Source: an uncultured Azospirillum sp. (lineage in GTDB: Bacteria > Pseudomonadota > Alphaproteobacteria > Azospirillales > Azospirillaceae). Taken from it: a DNA stretch of 64,000 bases. The notes under the pieces were generated by a model. That model saw only the letters and a program-made list of their open reading frames with translations, was not told the origin of the DNA and did no database searches. Below are positions 45,948-55,521 of the stretch, in pieces. Location: contig NZ_CAMLJP010000019.1 of assembly GCF_946480385.1 (NCBI RefSeq), positions 1 to 64,000 of the forward strand, read 5' to 3'. The stretch's first letter is position 1, and each line of letters begins with the position of its first letter. A program made the translations under genes and the position numbers.

Positions 45948-47615
45948 TCAGAAGGACCGCTTGGCGTAGAAGCCGATGAAGTCGCGGTCCTTGGACGTCT
46001 GGGTGAAGGACAGTTCCTGCAGCGGGGTGCGTCCGGCGACCACCGGGGTCAGCCCGACCCCGCCGCCGCCGAAATAGTGGGTCAGGCTGGTGCCGAACTG
46101 CCACGCGGTCTGGTAGGTGAAATCGGCGCCGATGCTGATGTCGCCGCCGCGCGACACACGGCCGGCGAAGCCGGGCACCGCCGAGGAGCGGCCGTAGGGA
46201 GTCCAGCCGATGCCGAGCGGGATGTTGACGTCCAGCCCGTTGGCGACCTGGAAATAGGTCAGGGTGAAGATGCTGCGCAGGGCCAGCGCGCTCCGCGTGG
46301 TGCGGGGATCGAGGGCGGACGGGTTCTTGTCGATGGCGAGGCGGTCGTTCCAGGCGACCTCGCCGACCAGCGACGCGCCGTCCCACAGCGGCGTCGGGGT
46401 GAAGGCGTGGATGGCCGAGGTCTGGACATGCAGCGTGCGGCCGACCGCATAGGCCGGGTTGCCGCTGTTGTTCGCGGCGTCGGTGACGATCTGCGGGTCG
46501 CTTTCCAGCGGCGCGTTCCAGCGGTAGGAGATTTCGCCCGCGACGTTGGTCCGCCCGATGACGGTGCTGGCGCTGACGCCCACCGTCTTGATGTCTTCCG
46601 GATAGACCAGACGCAGCCGGCCGATCCGGCCCGCCGCGACGTCGGCCGCCGACGGGCTGGCGTTGGGGATCAGGTAAATCTGCGGGGTCTTGTCATGATA
46701 TTTGGCGAAGTAGAAGCCCAGTTCGACATCGCTGTCTTCCGGCGTGTAGCGGGCCTGGATGCCGAACTGGCCGCTGTCGCGCGCTTTCATGTCCTGGCCC
46801 CTCCAGAAGGAGGCGGGGCCGCCGCCGTTGACCAGTGGGCCGCCGGCGATCAGCCGTTCGGCGCCGTCGCCGACGAAATCGAAGGTGCTGAAGTAGCTGC
46901 CGGCGGCGGGCAGGCGGGTCGGGCGCCATTGAAACTGGTAATAGCCGCCGACGGACAGATTCTCCGACAGCTGGAGACTGCCCGACGCCTGCCAGACCGG
47001 CATCAGCAGTTCCTTGAACTGGGTGCCGGGGACGCTCAGCAGCTTGGCGAGGTCGATGGGCTGCTGTGCCGCCGCCACACCGTTCTGGCCGAAGAACAGG
47101 CTTTCGCCGAACACCAGGGAATGGCGGCCGAGCCGCAGCGAGGCGCGTTTGTCGTCGACGGTGAAATTGTTGTAGACGAAGGCGTCCTGCAGTTCGGTGT
47201 TGCGGCCATGGATGCGGCGGGTGGCGCGGGTGAAGCTGTCCGCCGGCACGCTGACCGAATTGCCGAACCCGGTGTCGTTGTCCGTTCCCTGGTTGTAGAC
47301 GGTGTCATACCAGGCCGCACCGCTGAGCCGGACGCCGTAATCCTTGGTCCCGGCGGTGAATTCCGACAGAAGATCGGCACGGTTGGAGATCAGCCCCTTT
47401 TTGAAATTGCGGTTGCCGTCGTCGAGGTTCACATCGGTGAGTTGGCTGCCTTTCGGATCCTGCAGCCGGAAGGCATTGGAATATTTCAAGGTGTTGTCGA
47501 AGGTGATCTTGAAGCCGTCGTCTCCCACCTCCCAACTCGCCGCCCGGACCGGAGCGGAGACGAAAAGGGACAGCGCAACACTCCCCAGCAATATTGTTTT
47601 CGTTGAAGGCGTCAT
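45948..47615 (-). CDS. DUF1302 outer-membrane beta-barrel protein
   Basis: A protein of 555 aa with a signal peptide (MTPSTKTILLGSVALSLFVSAPVRAA). It opens with ASWEVGDDGFKITFDNTLKYSNAFRL, has many alternating hydrophobic strands such as VGGYYQFQWRPTRLP, and ends in Phe (FIGFYAKRSF), the outer-membrane insertion signal. This fits the DUF1302 family of predicted porin-like barrels. It is followed by DUF1329, YCF48-like and MMPL genes, giving an outer-membrane, periplasmic and inner-membrane set. It starts 53 bp after the alcohol dehydrogenase gene, consistent with one transcript. Confidence 0.9.
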   Translation of the reverse strand: MTPSTKTILLGSVALSLFVSAPVRAASWEVGDDGFKITFDNTLKYSNAFRLQDPKGSQLTDVNLDDGNRNFKKGLISNRADLLSEFTAGTKDYGVRLSGAAWYDTVYNQGTDNDTGFGNSVSVPADSFTRATRRIHGRNTELQDAFVYNNFTVDDKRASLRLGRHSLVFGESLFFGQNGVAAAQQPIDLAKLLSVPGTQFKELLMPVWQASGSLQLSENLSVGGYYQFQWRPTRLPAAGSYFSTFDFVGDGAERLIAGGPLVNGGGPASFWRGQDMKARDSGQFGIQARYTPEDSDVELGFYFAKYHDKTPQIYLIPNASPSAADVAAGRIGRLRLVYPEDIKTVGVSASTVIGRTNVAGEISYRWNAPLESDPQIVTDAANNSGNPAYAVGRTLHVQTSAIHAFTPTPLWDGASLVGEVAWNDRLAIDKNPSALDPRTTRSALALRSIFTLTYFQVANGLDVNIPLGIGWTPYGRSSAVPGFAGRVSRGGDISIGADFTYQTAWQFGTSLTHYFGGGGVGLTPVVAGRTPLQELSFTQTSKDRDFIGFYAKRSF

Positions 47616-47668
47616 TCTTTCTGCACTCCTGATTGGTCGATGGTGTCACCTGATCGGTTGCGGTCGTG

Positions 47669-48766
47669 TCATGGCAGGCGGACCACCGGCTTGATCGCCC
47701 GTCCGTGCTCCATGTCGTCGATGGCCTGGTTGATCCCGTCGAAGGGGTAGAAGCGGACCATCCGGTCGAAGGGAAAGCGGCCCTGCCGGTACAGCCCGAT
47801 CAGCATCGGGATGAAGACGTCGGGGTTGGTGTCGCCCTCGACGATGCCCATCAGCCGCCGGCCGCCGCTCATGAAATGGACCTCGTCCAGCGTGATCTCG
47901 CTGCCCAGCGGCGAGGCGCCGAGCAGGCCGCACAGGCCGCGCGGCGCCAGCGATTCCACCGCCTTGCGGATCACGCCGGCGTTGCCGGTGGTGTCCAGCG
48001 CGTAGTGGACGCCGCCGGTGAGCGCCAGGATCTCCGCGGTGGCGTCGGTGGAAGCGGAATTGATGGTGTGGGTGGCACCGAAGGAGCGCGCGGCCTCCAG
48101 CCGCTGCTCCCGGATGTCCACGGCGATGATGGTCGCCGCCCCGGCGAGCCGCGCCGCCATCACCGCCGACAGCCCGACGGAGCCGGTCCCGAAGATGGCG
48201 ACCGCCCGTCCGGTTTCGACCTTCAGCGCGTTGAGGATGGCGCCGGCGCCGGTCTGGACGCCGCAGGCCAGCGGCCCCAGCAGCTCCAGCGGCACGTCGT
48301 CCGGCACCTTGACGACGTTGCGGGAATGGCACAGAGCATGGCTTGCGAAGGAGGATTGGCCGAAGAAATTGCCATGGACGCGCTCCCCCTCCCTGGACAA
48401 CGCGCTGGTGCCATCCGCCCGCGCGCCGAAGAAGTTGCGGGGGAAGAACTCGTGGCAGCTGCTGGCGTGATGCTCCCGGCAACTGGGGCAGGTGCCGCAG
48501 GAATTGTAGGTCATCACCACCGGATCGCCGGGGCGCACCTTGGTGACATGCGCGCCGACCCGCTCGACGATGCCGGCGCCCTCATGGCCCAGCACCACCG
48601 GCTGCGGCGTCGGCAGATGGCCGTCCCGCACCGCGAGGTCGGTGTGGCAGATCCCGGTGGCGACCACGCGCACCAGGATTTCGTCGTCGCGCGGATCCTC
48701 CAGATCGAGGGTTTCGATCGACAAGGGGGCACCGTTAGCGCGCGCGACCGCCGCTTTGATCTTCAT
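47669..48766 (-). CDS. Zinc-dependent alcohol dehydrogenase, aryl-alcohol type
   Basis: A protein of 365 aa. Catalytic zinc ligands are Cys in [14 protein letters not shown] and His in [13 protein letters not shown]; structural zinc cysteines are [15 protein letters not shown]; the NAD site is [20 protein letters not shown]. It most resembles benzyl-alcohol dehydrogenases such as XylB. It follows an aldehyde dehydrogenase gene by 54 bp and both are driven from the sigma-54 promoter at 50351. The pair would oxidise an aromatic alcohol to the acid. The exact ring substitution cannot be read from sequence. Confidence 0.9.
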   Translation of the reverse strand: MKIKAAVARANGAPLSIETLDLEDPRDDEILVRVVATGICHTDLAVRDGHLPTPQPVVLGHEGAGIVERVGAHVTKVRPGDPVVMTYNSCGTCPSCREHHASSCHEFFPRNFFGARADGTSALSREGERVHGNFFGQSSFASHALCHSRNVVKVPDDVPLELLGPLACGVQTGAGAILNALKVETGRAVAIFGTGSVGLSAVMAARLAGAATIIAVDIREQRLEAARSFGATHTINSASTDATAEILALTGGVHYALDTTGNAGVIRKAVESLAPRGLCGLLGASPLGSEITLDEVHFMSGGRRLMGIVEGDTNPDVFIPMLIGLYRQGRFPFDRMVRFYPFDGINQAIDDMEHGRAIKPVVRLP

Positions 48767-48820
48767 CTCGGATTTTCCAGGAAAGAGGTCGGAACCGACC
48801 AGGCAGCCGGAGCCGGCGGA

Positions 48821-50284
48821 TCAGAACGGATAGGCGGGCGCCGTCGGCTTGACGGTCAGCCATTGCCATCGCGTGTACTCACGCCAGTCCGACGGCGACC
48901 CGCCATTGCCCGAGCACCCGCGCCCGCTGAACGGGTTGACGCACTCGTCGTTGACGGTCTGGTCGTTGACATGGACCATGCCGGCGTCGAGACGCTCGGC
49001 GAGGGCCCAGGCGCGGGCGAGGTTGGGGGACAGCACCGCCGCCGACAGGCCGTAATCGGTCTGATTGGCCAGCTCCACCGCCTCGTCGTCGCTGGCGACG
49101 GTGACGAAGCTGGCGACCGGGCCGAAGACCTCTTCGGCGAACGCACGCATGCCGGGGCGCACCCCCGACAGCACCGTCGGCCAGTAGAACCGCCCGTCAT
49201 GCCGGCCGCCGGCTTCCAGCAACGCGCCCGCTTTGACGGTGTCCTCGACGATGGCATGGACCTTCGCCACCTGACGTTCGTTGATCAGGGGGCCGAGCGC
49301 CACCGGCTCGCGGGCGGGATCGCCGACCGGCAGATGGCGCGCCTTTTCGGCGACCCGTGCGATCAGCTCCGCCGCGACCGCCTGATGGACGAGGATGCGG
49401 CCGCTGGCCATGCAGATCTGCCCCTGGTGCAGGAAGGCGCCCCAGGCGATGTTGCGGGCGGCAAGGTCGAGGTCGGCGTCGTCGAGGACGATCAGCGCGT
49501 TCTTGCCTCCCAGCTCCAGGGACACTTTCTTGAGCCGTCCGCCCGCCAGCTCGCCGATGCGCCGGCCCACCGCGGTTGAGCCGGTGAAGCAGACCATTCC
49601 GACCGCCGGGTGGGTCACCAGGGCCTCGCCGACGTCGGGCCCACCGGGAAGGACATGCAGCAGGCCGGCCGGAAGCCCCGCCAGTTCCAGCGCGCGGGCG
49701 ATGATAAGGCCGCCGCTGACCGGCGTTTGCGGATCAGGCTTCAGCAGCACCGCGTTGCCGGTGGCCAGGGCCGGAGCGACCGCGCGCAGCGACAGGATCA
49801 GCGGAAAATTGAAGGGGGAGATGACGGCGACGACCCCATGGGGCGTGCGGCGTGCGAGGCTGAAGCGCCCGGGTTCGCTGGGCAGGACCTCGCCCGCTGC
49901 CTGCAATGGAATCCCTGCCGCCAGATGGAACAGGGTGATCGCCTCGCGCAGTTCGTGTTCTCCCTTGGCCGGGATGCCGCCGGTTTCCCGTGCGACGAAG
50001 CGGGCCAGTTCAAGGAAATTCGTTTCCAGCAGGGTCGCCGCACGGCGGAAGATGTCCGCCCGCTCCCGCGGGGGTACGGCACTCCAGGCGCGCTGGGCCG
50101 CGACCGCGGCGGCGGCGGCGGTCTCCACCTCCCCGGGCGTGGCATCGCCGACCTGGGCGAGCGGTTCGCCGGTCGCGGGTTCGATGACCGTGCGGGTGCC
50201 GGCGGCCGGGCGCCAGGAGCCGTCGAACAGGCTGTCCGACCAGAGAGCGTGATCGAGAAAAAGGGGACGTGTCCTGCTGTCCAA
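48821..50284 (-). CDS. Benzaldehyde dehydrogenase-like aldehyde dehydrogenase
   Basis: A protein of 487 aa. Motifs are [46 protein letters not shown], catalytic Glu in [16 protein letters not shown] and catalytic Cys in [12 protein letters not shown]. The N-terminus (LFDGSWRPA) and the end ([22 protein letters not shown]) match XylC/vanillin/benzaldehyde dehydrogenases. It is the first gene of the sigma-54 operon, 67 bp from a GG-N10-GC promoter. It oxidises an aromatic aldehyde produced by the alcohol dehydrogenase encoded next. Confidence 0.92.
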   Translation of the reverse strand: MDSRTRPLFLDHALWSDSLFDGSWRPAAGTRTVIEPATGEPLAQVGDATPGEVETAAAAAVAAQRAWSAVPPRERADIFRRAATLLETNFLELARFVARETGGIPAKGEHELREAITLFHLAAGIPLQAAGEVLPSEPGRFSLARRTPHGVVAVISPFNFPLILSLRAVAPALATGNAVLLKPDPQTPVSGGLIIARALELAGLPAGLLHVLPGGPDVGEALVTHPAVGMVCFTGSTAVGRRIGELAGGRLKKVSLELGGKNALIVLDDADLDLAARNIAWGAFLHQGQICMASGRILVHQAVAAELIARVAEKARHLPVGDPAREPVALGPLINERQVAKVHAIVEDTVKAGALLEAGGRHDGRFYWPTVLSGVRPGMRAFAEEVFGPVASFVTVASDDEAVELANQTDYGLSAAVLSPNLARAWALAERLDAGMVHVNDQTVNDECVNPFSGRGCSGNGGSPSDWREYTRWQWLTVKPTAPAYPF

Positions 50285-50350
50285 GGGGTCCTCCGGATGA
50301 TGTCTCTGCGGTGAGGTTCAGCGGTCGAAAGCCGCTGCTGTCCGTATGAG

Positions 50351-50366
50351 AGCAAACACCGTGCCG
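50351..50366 (-). promoter_or_regulatory. Sigma-54 promoter (-24/-12)
   Basis: On the minus strand, CGGCACGGTGTTTGCT gives the essential GG and GC separated by exactly 10 bases, close to the consensus TGGCACG-N4-TTGCW. It lies 67 bp upstream of the benzaldehyde dehydrogenase start. The sigma-54 activator encoded at 38086-39912 is the natural partner. Confidence 0.8.
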
Positions 50367-50499
50367 AAGGCGGAGGAGCCGACATTCCGTGGGTGCGGCA
50401 GACGTCGATCACCGCAGAATGGAACGTATTCCTGACAATAATGCCTCAGAACAATCAGAGGGCGGGCGCAGTGCGGCGGTTGCTGGAGACCGGGAGAGT

Positions 50500-50545
50500 T
50501 CCTGAAATCCTGAAACGCCTTGGGCGAGATCCTGAAATCCTGAAA
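50500..50545 (-). promoter_or_regulatory. Paired repeats, candidate upstream activator sites
   Basis: The 16-mer TTTCAGGATTTCAGGA (minus strand) occurs exactly twice, at 50530-50545 and 50500-50515. Each is itself two tandem TTTCAGGA units. Spacing of 30 bp keeps both on one helix face, and they lie about 135-195 bp upstream of the sigma-54 promoter, the usual enhancer distance. They are likely binding sites for the XylR-like activator. Confidence 0.6.
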
Positions 50546-50730
50546 AGAACCATGCTGGCGCGACAGTCGCTTCGGGGAGGGCCGCCCGGCGGACGCGATG
50601 CCGAAACGAACGACGATTTCGGTCGGCCGTCATCGGCGTGCTCCCGGCGGCTCCGTCAGTTCTCGCGCCACGGCGGGAATGAGCGTCGGACGGCGCCGTG
50701 GGATTTCCTGCAAGACGCCCTAAGCAGCGC

Positions 50731-51423
50731 TCAGGCGGTTGCAGCCCCCTTGAGCAGGCTGACGATGGCGTCTGCAATCATCTCTTTGTGGCGCGCACGG
50801 GTATCGGCGGCGGTCAGGTCCTGATGGAAGATCAGGTTGAAGGTATGGCGGTTCGACACCCGGAAAAAACAGAAGGCGCTGATCATCAGGTGCAGATCGA
50901 TCGGTTGGATGTCGGTCTTGAACACGCCCGCCGCCCGGCCGCGCTCCAGGATTTGGGCCAGCGTGTCGATGACGGTGATGTTCAGGTTGGCGATCGCCTT
51001 CGATTTCTTCATGTGCTCGGCACGATGAATGTTCTCGATGCTGACCAGCCGGATGAAGTCCTCGTGCTGTTCCTGGTAATCGAACGTGAAGTCGATCAGG
51101 GCGCGGATTGCCGCCTCCGGCTCGAGATCCTGGAGGTTCAATCGGTTCTCGATGGCGCGGATGTCGCCATAGACCTTCTCCAGCACCGCAAGGTACAGCT
51201 CTTCCTTGCCGCCGAAGTAATAATAGATCATGCGCTTGGTGGTTCGGGTGCGCGCGGCGATGGCGTCGACCCGGCCACCGCTGAAGCCGAGCGAGGCGAA
51301 CTCTTCCGTCGCCACCTCGAGGATGTCCTGGCGGGTGCCTTCGGGATCGTTCTTGCGGCTTGGCTTGGCCTTTTGCGTCGTCCCGGTCGCGTCGTCCGCC
51401 GTCATGCTGTGTCCCATGGTCAT
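50731..51423 (-). CDS. TetR-family transcriptional regulator
   Basis: A protein of 230 aa from ATG 51423; ATGs at 51417 and 51405 and a TTG at 51444 are also possible. The helix-turn-helix is TRQDILEVATEEFASLGFSGGRVDAIAARTRTTKRMIYYYFGGKEELYLAVLE, a standard TetR N-terminus, followed by a helical ligand domain. It is downstream of the quinate/shikimate operon on the same strand, separated by a strong hairpin. It is therefore the probable repressor of that operon. A related dyad occurs at two places in the operon. Confidence 0.9.
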   Translation of the reverse strand: MTMGHSMTADDATGTTQKAKPSRKNDPEGTRQDILEVATEEFASLGFSGGRVDAIAARTRTTKRMIYYYFGGKEELYLAVLEKVYGDIRAIENRLNLQDLEPEAAIRALIDFTFDYQEQHEDFIRLVSIENIHRAEHMKKSKAIANLNITVIDTLAQILERGRAAGVFKTDIQPIDLHLMISAFCFFRVSNRHTFNLIFHQDLTAADTRARHKEMIADAIVSLLKGAATA

Positions 51424-51487
51424 GCGGCGCGGGGGCGCCTCCAAGGGATGTAATGAACGAACCGGATAGAAAGCTCAATGCCGAAGT

Positions 51488-51513
51488 GGTGAAGTGGGCG
51501 AGCCCACTTCACC
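51488..51513 (-). terminator. Hairpin terminator after the TRAP operon
   Basis: Two perfect 12-base arms, 51488-51499 and 51502-51513, separated by only two bases. It begins 25 bp after the DctP stop and before the TetR gene. The stem is strong but lacks a T-run, so it may act with Rho or as a processing barrier. Confidence 0.6.
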
Positions 51514-51538
51514 CCGGGCTCTACTGCGGGTTCCGATG

Positions 51539-52558
51539 TCAGTTCGACGCGCGCTTCTTTTCGATCGTCGCATAGGCTTGCGTGACCAGCGCATCACCGA
51601 TTTCGGCCTTGTACTTGTCGACCACCGGCTTGACCTTTTCACGGACTTTGGCGAGTTCATCGGCCGGCAGTTCGTCGATGATCATGCCCTTCGCCTTCAG
51701 CGAAGCCAGCGCTTCGGCTTCCTGACCGCGCGACAGCTTGCGCTGGAAGACGGTGGCTTCGGCGGCCGCGTTCTGGAACAGGGTCTTTTCATCGGCGTTC
51801 AGCGTGTCCCAGAACTTCTTGGAGATGATCAGCGCCTGCGGATTGTAGATGTGCCGCGTGAGCGTCATGTATTTCTGGACTTCGTTGAACTTGGTCAGCT
51901 CGATGGTCTTGGGCGGGTTCTCCTGTCCATCGACGGTCCCGGTCTCGAGCGCACTGTAGAGTTCTGGGAAGGCCATCGGTACGGGGTTGGCGCCCAGCGC
52001 CTTGAAGATGTCGATGTAGATCGGCGTCTGGATCACCCGGATCTTCAGGCCGGCGATGTCGGCGGCGGTCTTCACCGGCCGGCGGTTGTTGGTCAGGTCG
52101 CGGAATCCCAGGTCCCAGAAGCCGAGGCCGATCAGCCCCTTCTCCGGCAGCTTCGCCATCAGCTGCTCGCCCACCGGGCCGTCCAGCAGGGCGTCGGCCT
52201 CGGACGCGCTGTTGAACAGGAAGGGCAGGTCGACCAGGGCGAATTCCTTGGCCTGGGAAACCAGGATGCCGGCGTTCATCACCGACATCTCGACGATGCC
52301 GCCTTGCAGCGCCGACATGGTCTGCACGTCGCCGCCCAGCGTGCCGCCGGGGAACAGCTTCACCTTGATCTTGCCGCCGCTCTTCGCCTCGACGATGTCG
52401 GCGAACTTCTGGGCGCCCTGGCCCTGCGGGTGCTCCTTGACGTTCTGGAAGGCGAATTTGACCGACCGCTCCTTGTATTCCGCAGCCCCAGCGGTGGCCG
52501 CGAACAGGAGGCCGGGCAGCAGCAGACCGGCCAGCAGCGATTTCATGGGCGTCTTCAT
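51539..52558 (-). CDS. dctP: TRAP transporter substrate-binding protein (DctP type)
   Basis: A protein of 339 aa with a signal peptide (SLLAGLLLPGLLFAATAGAAE). The mature part has the TRAP/DctP pattern: KFAFQNVKEHPQGQGAQKFADIVEAKSGGKIKVKLFPGGTLGGDVQT, then DLPFLFNSASEADALLDG and GLIGLGFWDLGFRDLTNNRRPVKTAADIAGLKIRVIQ with the conserved Arg that binds a carboxylate. It delivers an organic acid to the DctQM membrane proteins. Co-transcription with quinate/shikimate genes makes quinate, shikimate or dehydroshikimate the likely ligand. Confidence 0.93.
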   Translation of the reverse strand: MKTPMKSLLAGLLLPGLLFAATAGAAEYKERSVKFAFQNVKEHPQGQGAQKFADIVEAKSGGKIKVKLFPGGTLGGDVQTMSALQGGIVEMSVMNAGILVSQAKEFALVDLPFLFNSASEADALLDGPVGEQLMAKLPEKGLIGLGFWDLGFRDLTNNRRPVKTAADIAGLKIRVIQTPIYIDIFKALGANPVPMAFPELYSALETGTVDGQENPPKTIELTKFNEVQKYMTLTRHIYNPQALIISKKFWDTLNADEKTLFQNAAAEATVFQRKLSRGQEAEALASLKAKGMIIDELPADELAKVREKVKPVVDKYKAEIGDALVTQAYATIEKKRASN

Positions 52559-52609
52559 GTCGTTTCCTCCGGGTTTATTTTTGAAAGAGGGCAGGGGGTC
52601 GGTGGCGGA

Positions 52610-53890
52610 TCAGTGGCTGAGCCAGGCGGCCGGCGCCATGACCAGCGACGGGAAGAGCGTGAGCAGGAGCAGAACCACCAGCTGCACCGTCAGGAACGGC
52701 CACACGCCGCGGACCACGTCCTGCATCTTCACCTTGGAGACGCCGCAGACGACGTTCAGCACGGTGCCGACGGGGGGCGTGATCAGGCCAATGGCGCAGT
52801 TGATGATGAACAGCACGCCGAAATAGACGGGGTCGATGCCGGCCTGCTTGCACACCGGGACCAGGATCGGCGTCAGGATCAGGATGGTGGGCGTCATGTC
52901 CATCGAGGTGCCGATCGCCACCACCAGCGCCATCATCGCCAGCATCAGCAGGGTCGGGCTGTCCATCAGCGGTGCCAGCAGATCGGTCACCATGCCCGGC
53001 AGGTTCGCCACGGTGATCAGCCAGGACGACACCAGCGCCGCCGCGACCAGGAACATGACGACGCTGGTCGTCTTCGCCGCCCCGACCAGGGCCGGGTAGA
53101 TGTCGGCGACCGACATCTCGCGATAGACGCAGACGGCGACGAACAGCGAATAGACGGCGGCGACCACGGCGGCCTCGGTGGGGGTGAAGACGCCGAACTT
53201 CAGGCCGACGATGATGATCACCGGCAGCATCAGTGCCCACGCGCCCTCGCGCAGGATCACCAGTATCTCGCGTAGGGAGCGGCGCGGCGGCGGAACCAGA
53301 TTCTCCCGGCGCGACACGTACCACCAGGCGCCGCACAGCCCGACGCCCAGCAGAATGCCGGGGAAGATGCCGGCGAGGAACAGCTTGGTGACCGAGACGT
53401 TGCCGGCGACGCCAAAGATGACGAAGCCGATGGACGGCGGGATGACGGGCGCGATGATGGCGCTGGCGGAAATCAGGCCGGCCGACTGGTTGCGGTCATG
53501 GCCGGCCGCCACCATCATCGGCACCAGCAGGGTGGCCAGCGCAGCCGCGTCGGCCACGGCGGAGCCGGACAGGCTGGCCATCACCGTCGCCGCCAGGATG
53601 GCGACATAGCCGAGCCCGCCGCGGATGTGGCCGACCATCGCCATGGCGAGATTGACGATGCGCTTGGCAAGGCCGCCGGTGTTCATGATCTCGCCGGCCA
53701 GCATGAAGAAGGGCACGGCCATCAGCGGGAAGCTGTCGGCGCCGTTGATCAGGTTCTGTGCCACGATCTGCGCGTCGAACAGGTCGAGCTGGATCATCAT
53801 CGCCACGCCGCACAGCAGAAGGGCGTAGGCGATGGGCATGCCGATGGCCATGGCGCCCAGCAGGGAGCCGAGGAAGATGGTGATGGTCAT
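52610..53890 (-). CDS. dctM: TRAP transporter large permease (DctM type)
   Basis: A protein of 426 aa with twelve or so hydrophobic helices. It begins LGSLLGAMAIGMPIAYALLLCGVAMM, with SFPLMAVPFFMLAGEIMNTGG and APVIPPSIGFVIFG, the hallmark segments of DctM. This subunit drives sodium-coupled uptake of the ligand held by DctP. The small subunit gene lies 12 bp upstream and the binding protein gene 51 bp downstream. Confidence 0.94.
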   Translation of the reverse strand: MTITIFLGSLLGAMAIGMPIAYALLLCGVAMMIQLDLFDAQIVAQNLINGADSFPLMAVPFFMLAGEIMNTGGLAKRIVNLAMAMVGHIRGGLGYVAILAATVMASLSGSAVADAAALATLLVPMMVAAGHDRNQSAGLISASAIIAPVIPPSIGFVIFGVAGNVSVTKLFLAGIFPGILLGVGLCGAWWYVSRRENLVPPPRRSLREILVILREGAWALMLPVIIIVGLKFGVFTPTEAAVVAAVYSLFVAVCVYREMSVADIYPALVGAAKTTSVVMFLVAAALVSSWLITVANLPGMVTDLLAPLMDSPTLLMLAMMALVVAIGTSMDMTPTILILTPILVPVCKQAGIDPVYFGVLFIINCAIGLITPPVGTVLNVVCGVSKVKMQDVVRGVWPFLTVQLVVLLLLTLFPSLVMAPAAWLSH

Positions 53891-53902
53891 GGTCCGGCGT
53901 CC

Positions 53903-54529
53903 TCAGCGGCTGGAGGCGGTGCGGGGAGGCAGCGGCAGGGCTTCATTCCGGGCCCCTTCCCGGTCGGTGCTCCGGTGTGTCCGGTGTCCGCCGGTGTGGG
54001 CGCCATGGGCGGTCGCCTCCGGCAGATCCTCGGATTCCGCGACCATCACGAGGTCGGCGTCGGAGAGCTTGCCGGTCAGCAGCAGATACATTTCATGCAG
54101 CAGGATGATCCCGGTCGACAGGCCGAACACCACGCCGATGCCGTACAGCAGCCCCATCGACAGGCCGGTGGCCGGTGCCTGCGCGTCCCAATTGATGACG
54201 GTCTGCGTCCAGCTTCCCTGCAGCACCAGCCATGTGACCCACAGCATCAAGCCGCAGCTGACCACCGCACAGGCCATCTTGCCGGCCCGCGGCAGGCGCG
54301 CCACCAGCGCGTCGACGCCGAGATGCGCCCGTTCCCGCAGGCCCAGGATGGCGCCGAGGAAACACATCCAGACGAAGAATAGACGCGACATCTCCTCCGA
54401 CACCGTGATGCCGCTGTTGAAGGCGTAGCGCAGCACGACATTGCCGAACACCAGCACCACCATGCCGGCCATGCACAGCGCCATCAGGATTTTGATGAGG
54501 GTGAAATAGGCCTCGACCAGCTGTCTCAT
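53903..54529 (-). CDS. dctQ: TRAP transporter small permease (DctQ type)
   Basis: A protein of 208 aa with four transmembrane segments, including ILMALCMAGMVVLVFGNVVLRYAF and SRLFFVWMCFLGAILGLRERAHLGVDALV, the classic DctQ signature. About 50 C-terminal residues after the last helix are polar and unusually His/Arg-rich. It pairs with DctM to form the membrane unit. It lies directly after aroE in the quinate/shikimate operon. Confidence 0.92.
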   Translation of the reverse strand: MRQLVEAYFTLIKILMALCMAGMVVLVFGNVVLRYAFNSGITVSEEMSRLFFVWMCFLGAILGLRERAHLGVDALVARLPRAGKMACAVVSCGLMLWVTWLVLQGSWTQTVINWDAQAPATGLSMGLLYGIGVVFGLSTGIILLHEMYLLLTGKLSDADLVMVAESEDLPEATAHGAHTGGHRTHRSTDREGARNEALPLPPRTASSR

Positions 54530-54600
54530 GCGGTCCTCCCGGTGCCGGCGGCCCCGCCGGCTTGTCTGTGTGATTGGCGCCGATTAGCCGGCGGCCATTA

Positions 54601-55521
54601 TCAGGCGGCAGCTTGACCGGCGTCCATCGACGCGAAATGCGCGCGGATGCGTTCGGCATCGGGGGAAACCCCGGTGAACAGCCTGAACGCATCCACCGCC
54701 TGGAACACCGCCATGCCGCCGCCGTCCAGCGTCCGGCAGCCGATCGCCCGTGCCGCGCGCAGCAGCCCGGTCTCCAGCGGGAAATAGACGATCTCCGCCA
54801 CCCACAGCCGCGGGTGCAGCATGTCGGCCGGCAGCGGCAGGCCGGGGAACTTCGCCATGCCGGTGGGCGTGGCGTGGATCAGCCCGTCCGCCGCCGCCAT
54901 CGCGGCGCTCAGCCCGGCCTGATCGGCAACCGCCGAGGCCCGCCCGGCGCCGAAGCGGGCGTTGAGCTGATCGGCCAGCAGCATCGCCCGCGCCGGGTCG
55001 GCGTCGAAGATGTCCAGCCGTCCTGTCCCGAGATGGAAGGCGGCATGGCCGACCGCCGCCCCGGCCCCGCCGGCGCCCAGCAGCACCACCCGGTCCATCG
55101 GAACGGCGCCGAGCCCGCGGCGGAAGCCCTCGGCGAAGCCGGAGCAATCGGTGTTGTGGCCGATCCGCCGGCCGTCCTTCAGCACGACGGTGTTGACCGC
55201 TCCGATGGCGCGGGCATCGTCCGACAGCTCGTCCAGCAGCGGGATGATCGCCTGCTTGCAGGGATAGGTGACGTTGAGGCCGGTGTATCCCATGCGCTCG
55301 GCCCCCGACAGAAGCTCCGGCAGGGCTTCGGGGCCGATGCCGAGGCGGTCGAGGTCGATCAGCCGGTAGAGGCAGCGCAGGCCCAGCGCGTCGGCCTCCC
55401 GCTCGTGCATCGCCGGGGTTCGCGAAGCCTGGATGCCGGCGCCGATCAGCCCGACGAGGATCGAGTTGCCGGCAGTGGGAGTGGGGGCGGGGGTGGGGGC
55501 CGGCCGGGAGATGGCGTTCAT
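54601..55521 (-). CDS. aroE: Shikimate/quinate dehydrogenase
   Basis: A protein of 306 aa from ATG 55521 in an ATGA overlap with the aroQ stop; earlier in-frame codons are the aroQ shadow. Substrate motifs are LNVTYPCKQ (catalytic Lys) and NTDCSGF (catalytic Asp), with the NAD(P) site [17 protein letters not shown] and the closing [18 protein letters not shown]. It interconverts shikimate or quinate with 3-dehydroshikimate or 3-dehydroquinate. The company of aroQ, a dehydroshikimate dehydratase and a TRAP importer indicates a catabolic enzyme rather than the biosynthetic copy. Confidence 0.92.
   Translation of the reverse strand: MNAISRPAPTPAPTPTAGNSILVGLIGAGIQASRTPAMHEREADALGLRCLYRLIDLDRLGIGPEALPELLSGAERMGYTGLNVTYPCKQAIIPLLDELSDDARAIGAVNTVVLKDGRRIGHNTDCSGFAEGFRRGLGAVPMDRVVLLGAGGAGAAVGHAAFHLGTGRLDIFDADPARAMLLADQLNARFGAGRASAVADQAGLSAAMAAADGLIHATPTGMAKFPGLPLPADMLHPRLWVAEIVYFPLETGLLRAARAIGCRTLDGGGMAVFQAVDAFRLFTGVSPDAERIRAHFASMDAGQAAA

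Larger units (their letters stand above)
50285..50730. other. Regulatory intergenic region of the sigma-54 operon
   Basis: 446 bp without a supported gene between the benzaldehyde dehydrogenase start and the TetR stop. It contains the sigma-54 promoter (50351-50366) and paired 16-bp repeats (50500-50545), listed separately. Short frames here resemble no known proteins. Confidence 0.6.

Noticed and set aside
48788..48801. GGTCGGAACCGACC palindrome between the two dehydrogenase genes
   Set aside because: Similar to the parB-linked 15-mer but with a 2-base rather than 3-base centre, so I do not count it as a copy.
50500..50545. Possible CRISPR-like repeat array
   Set aside because: Only two 16-bp copies with a 14-bp gap and no cas genes; upstream activator sites fit better.
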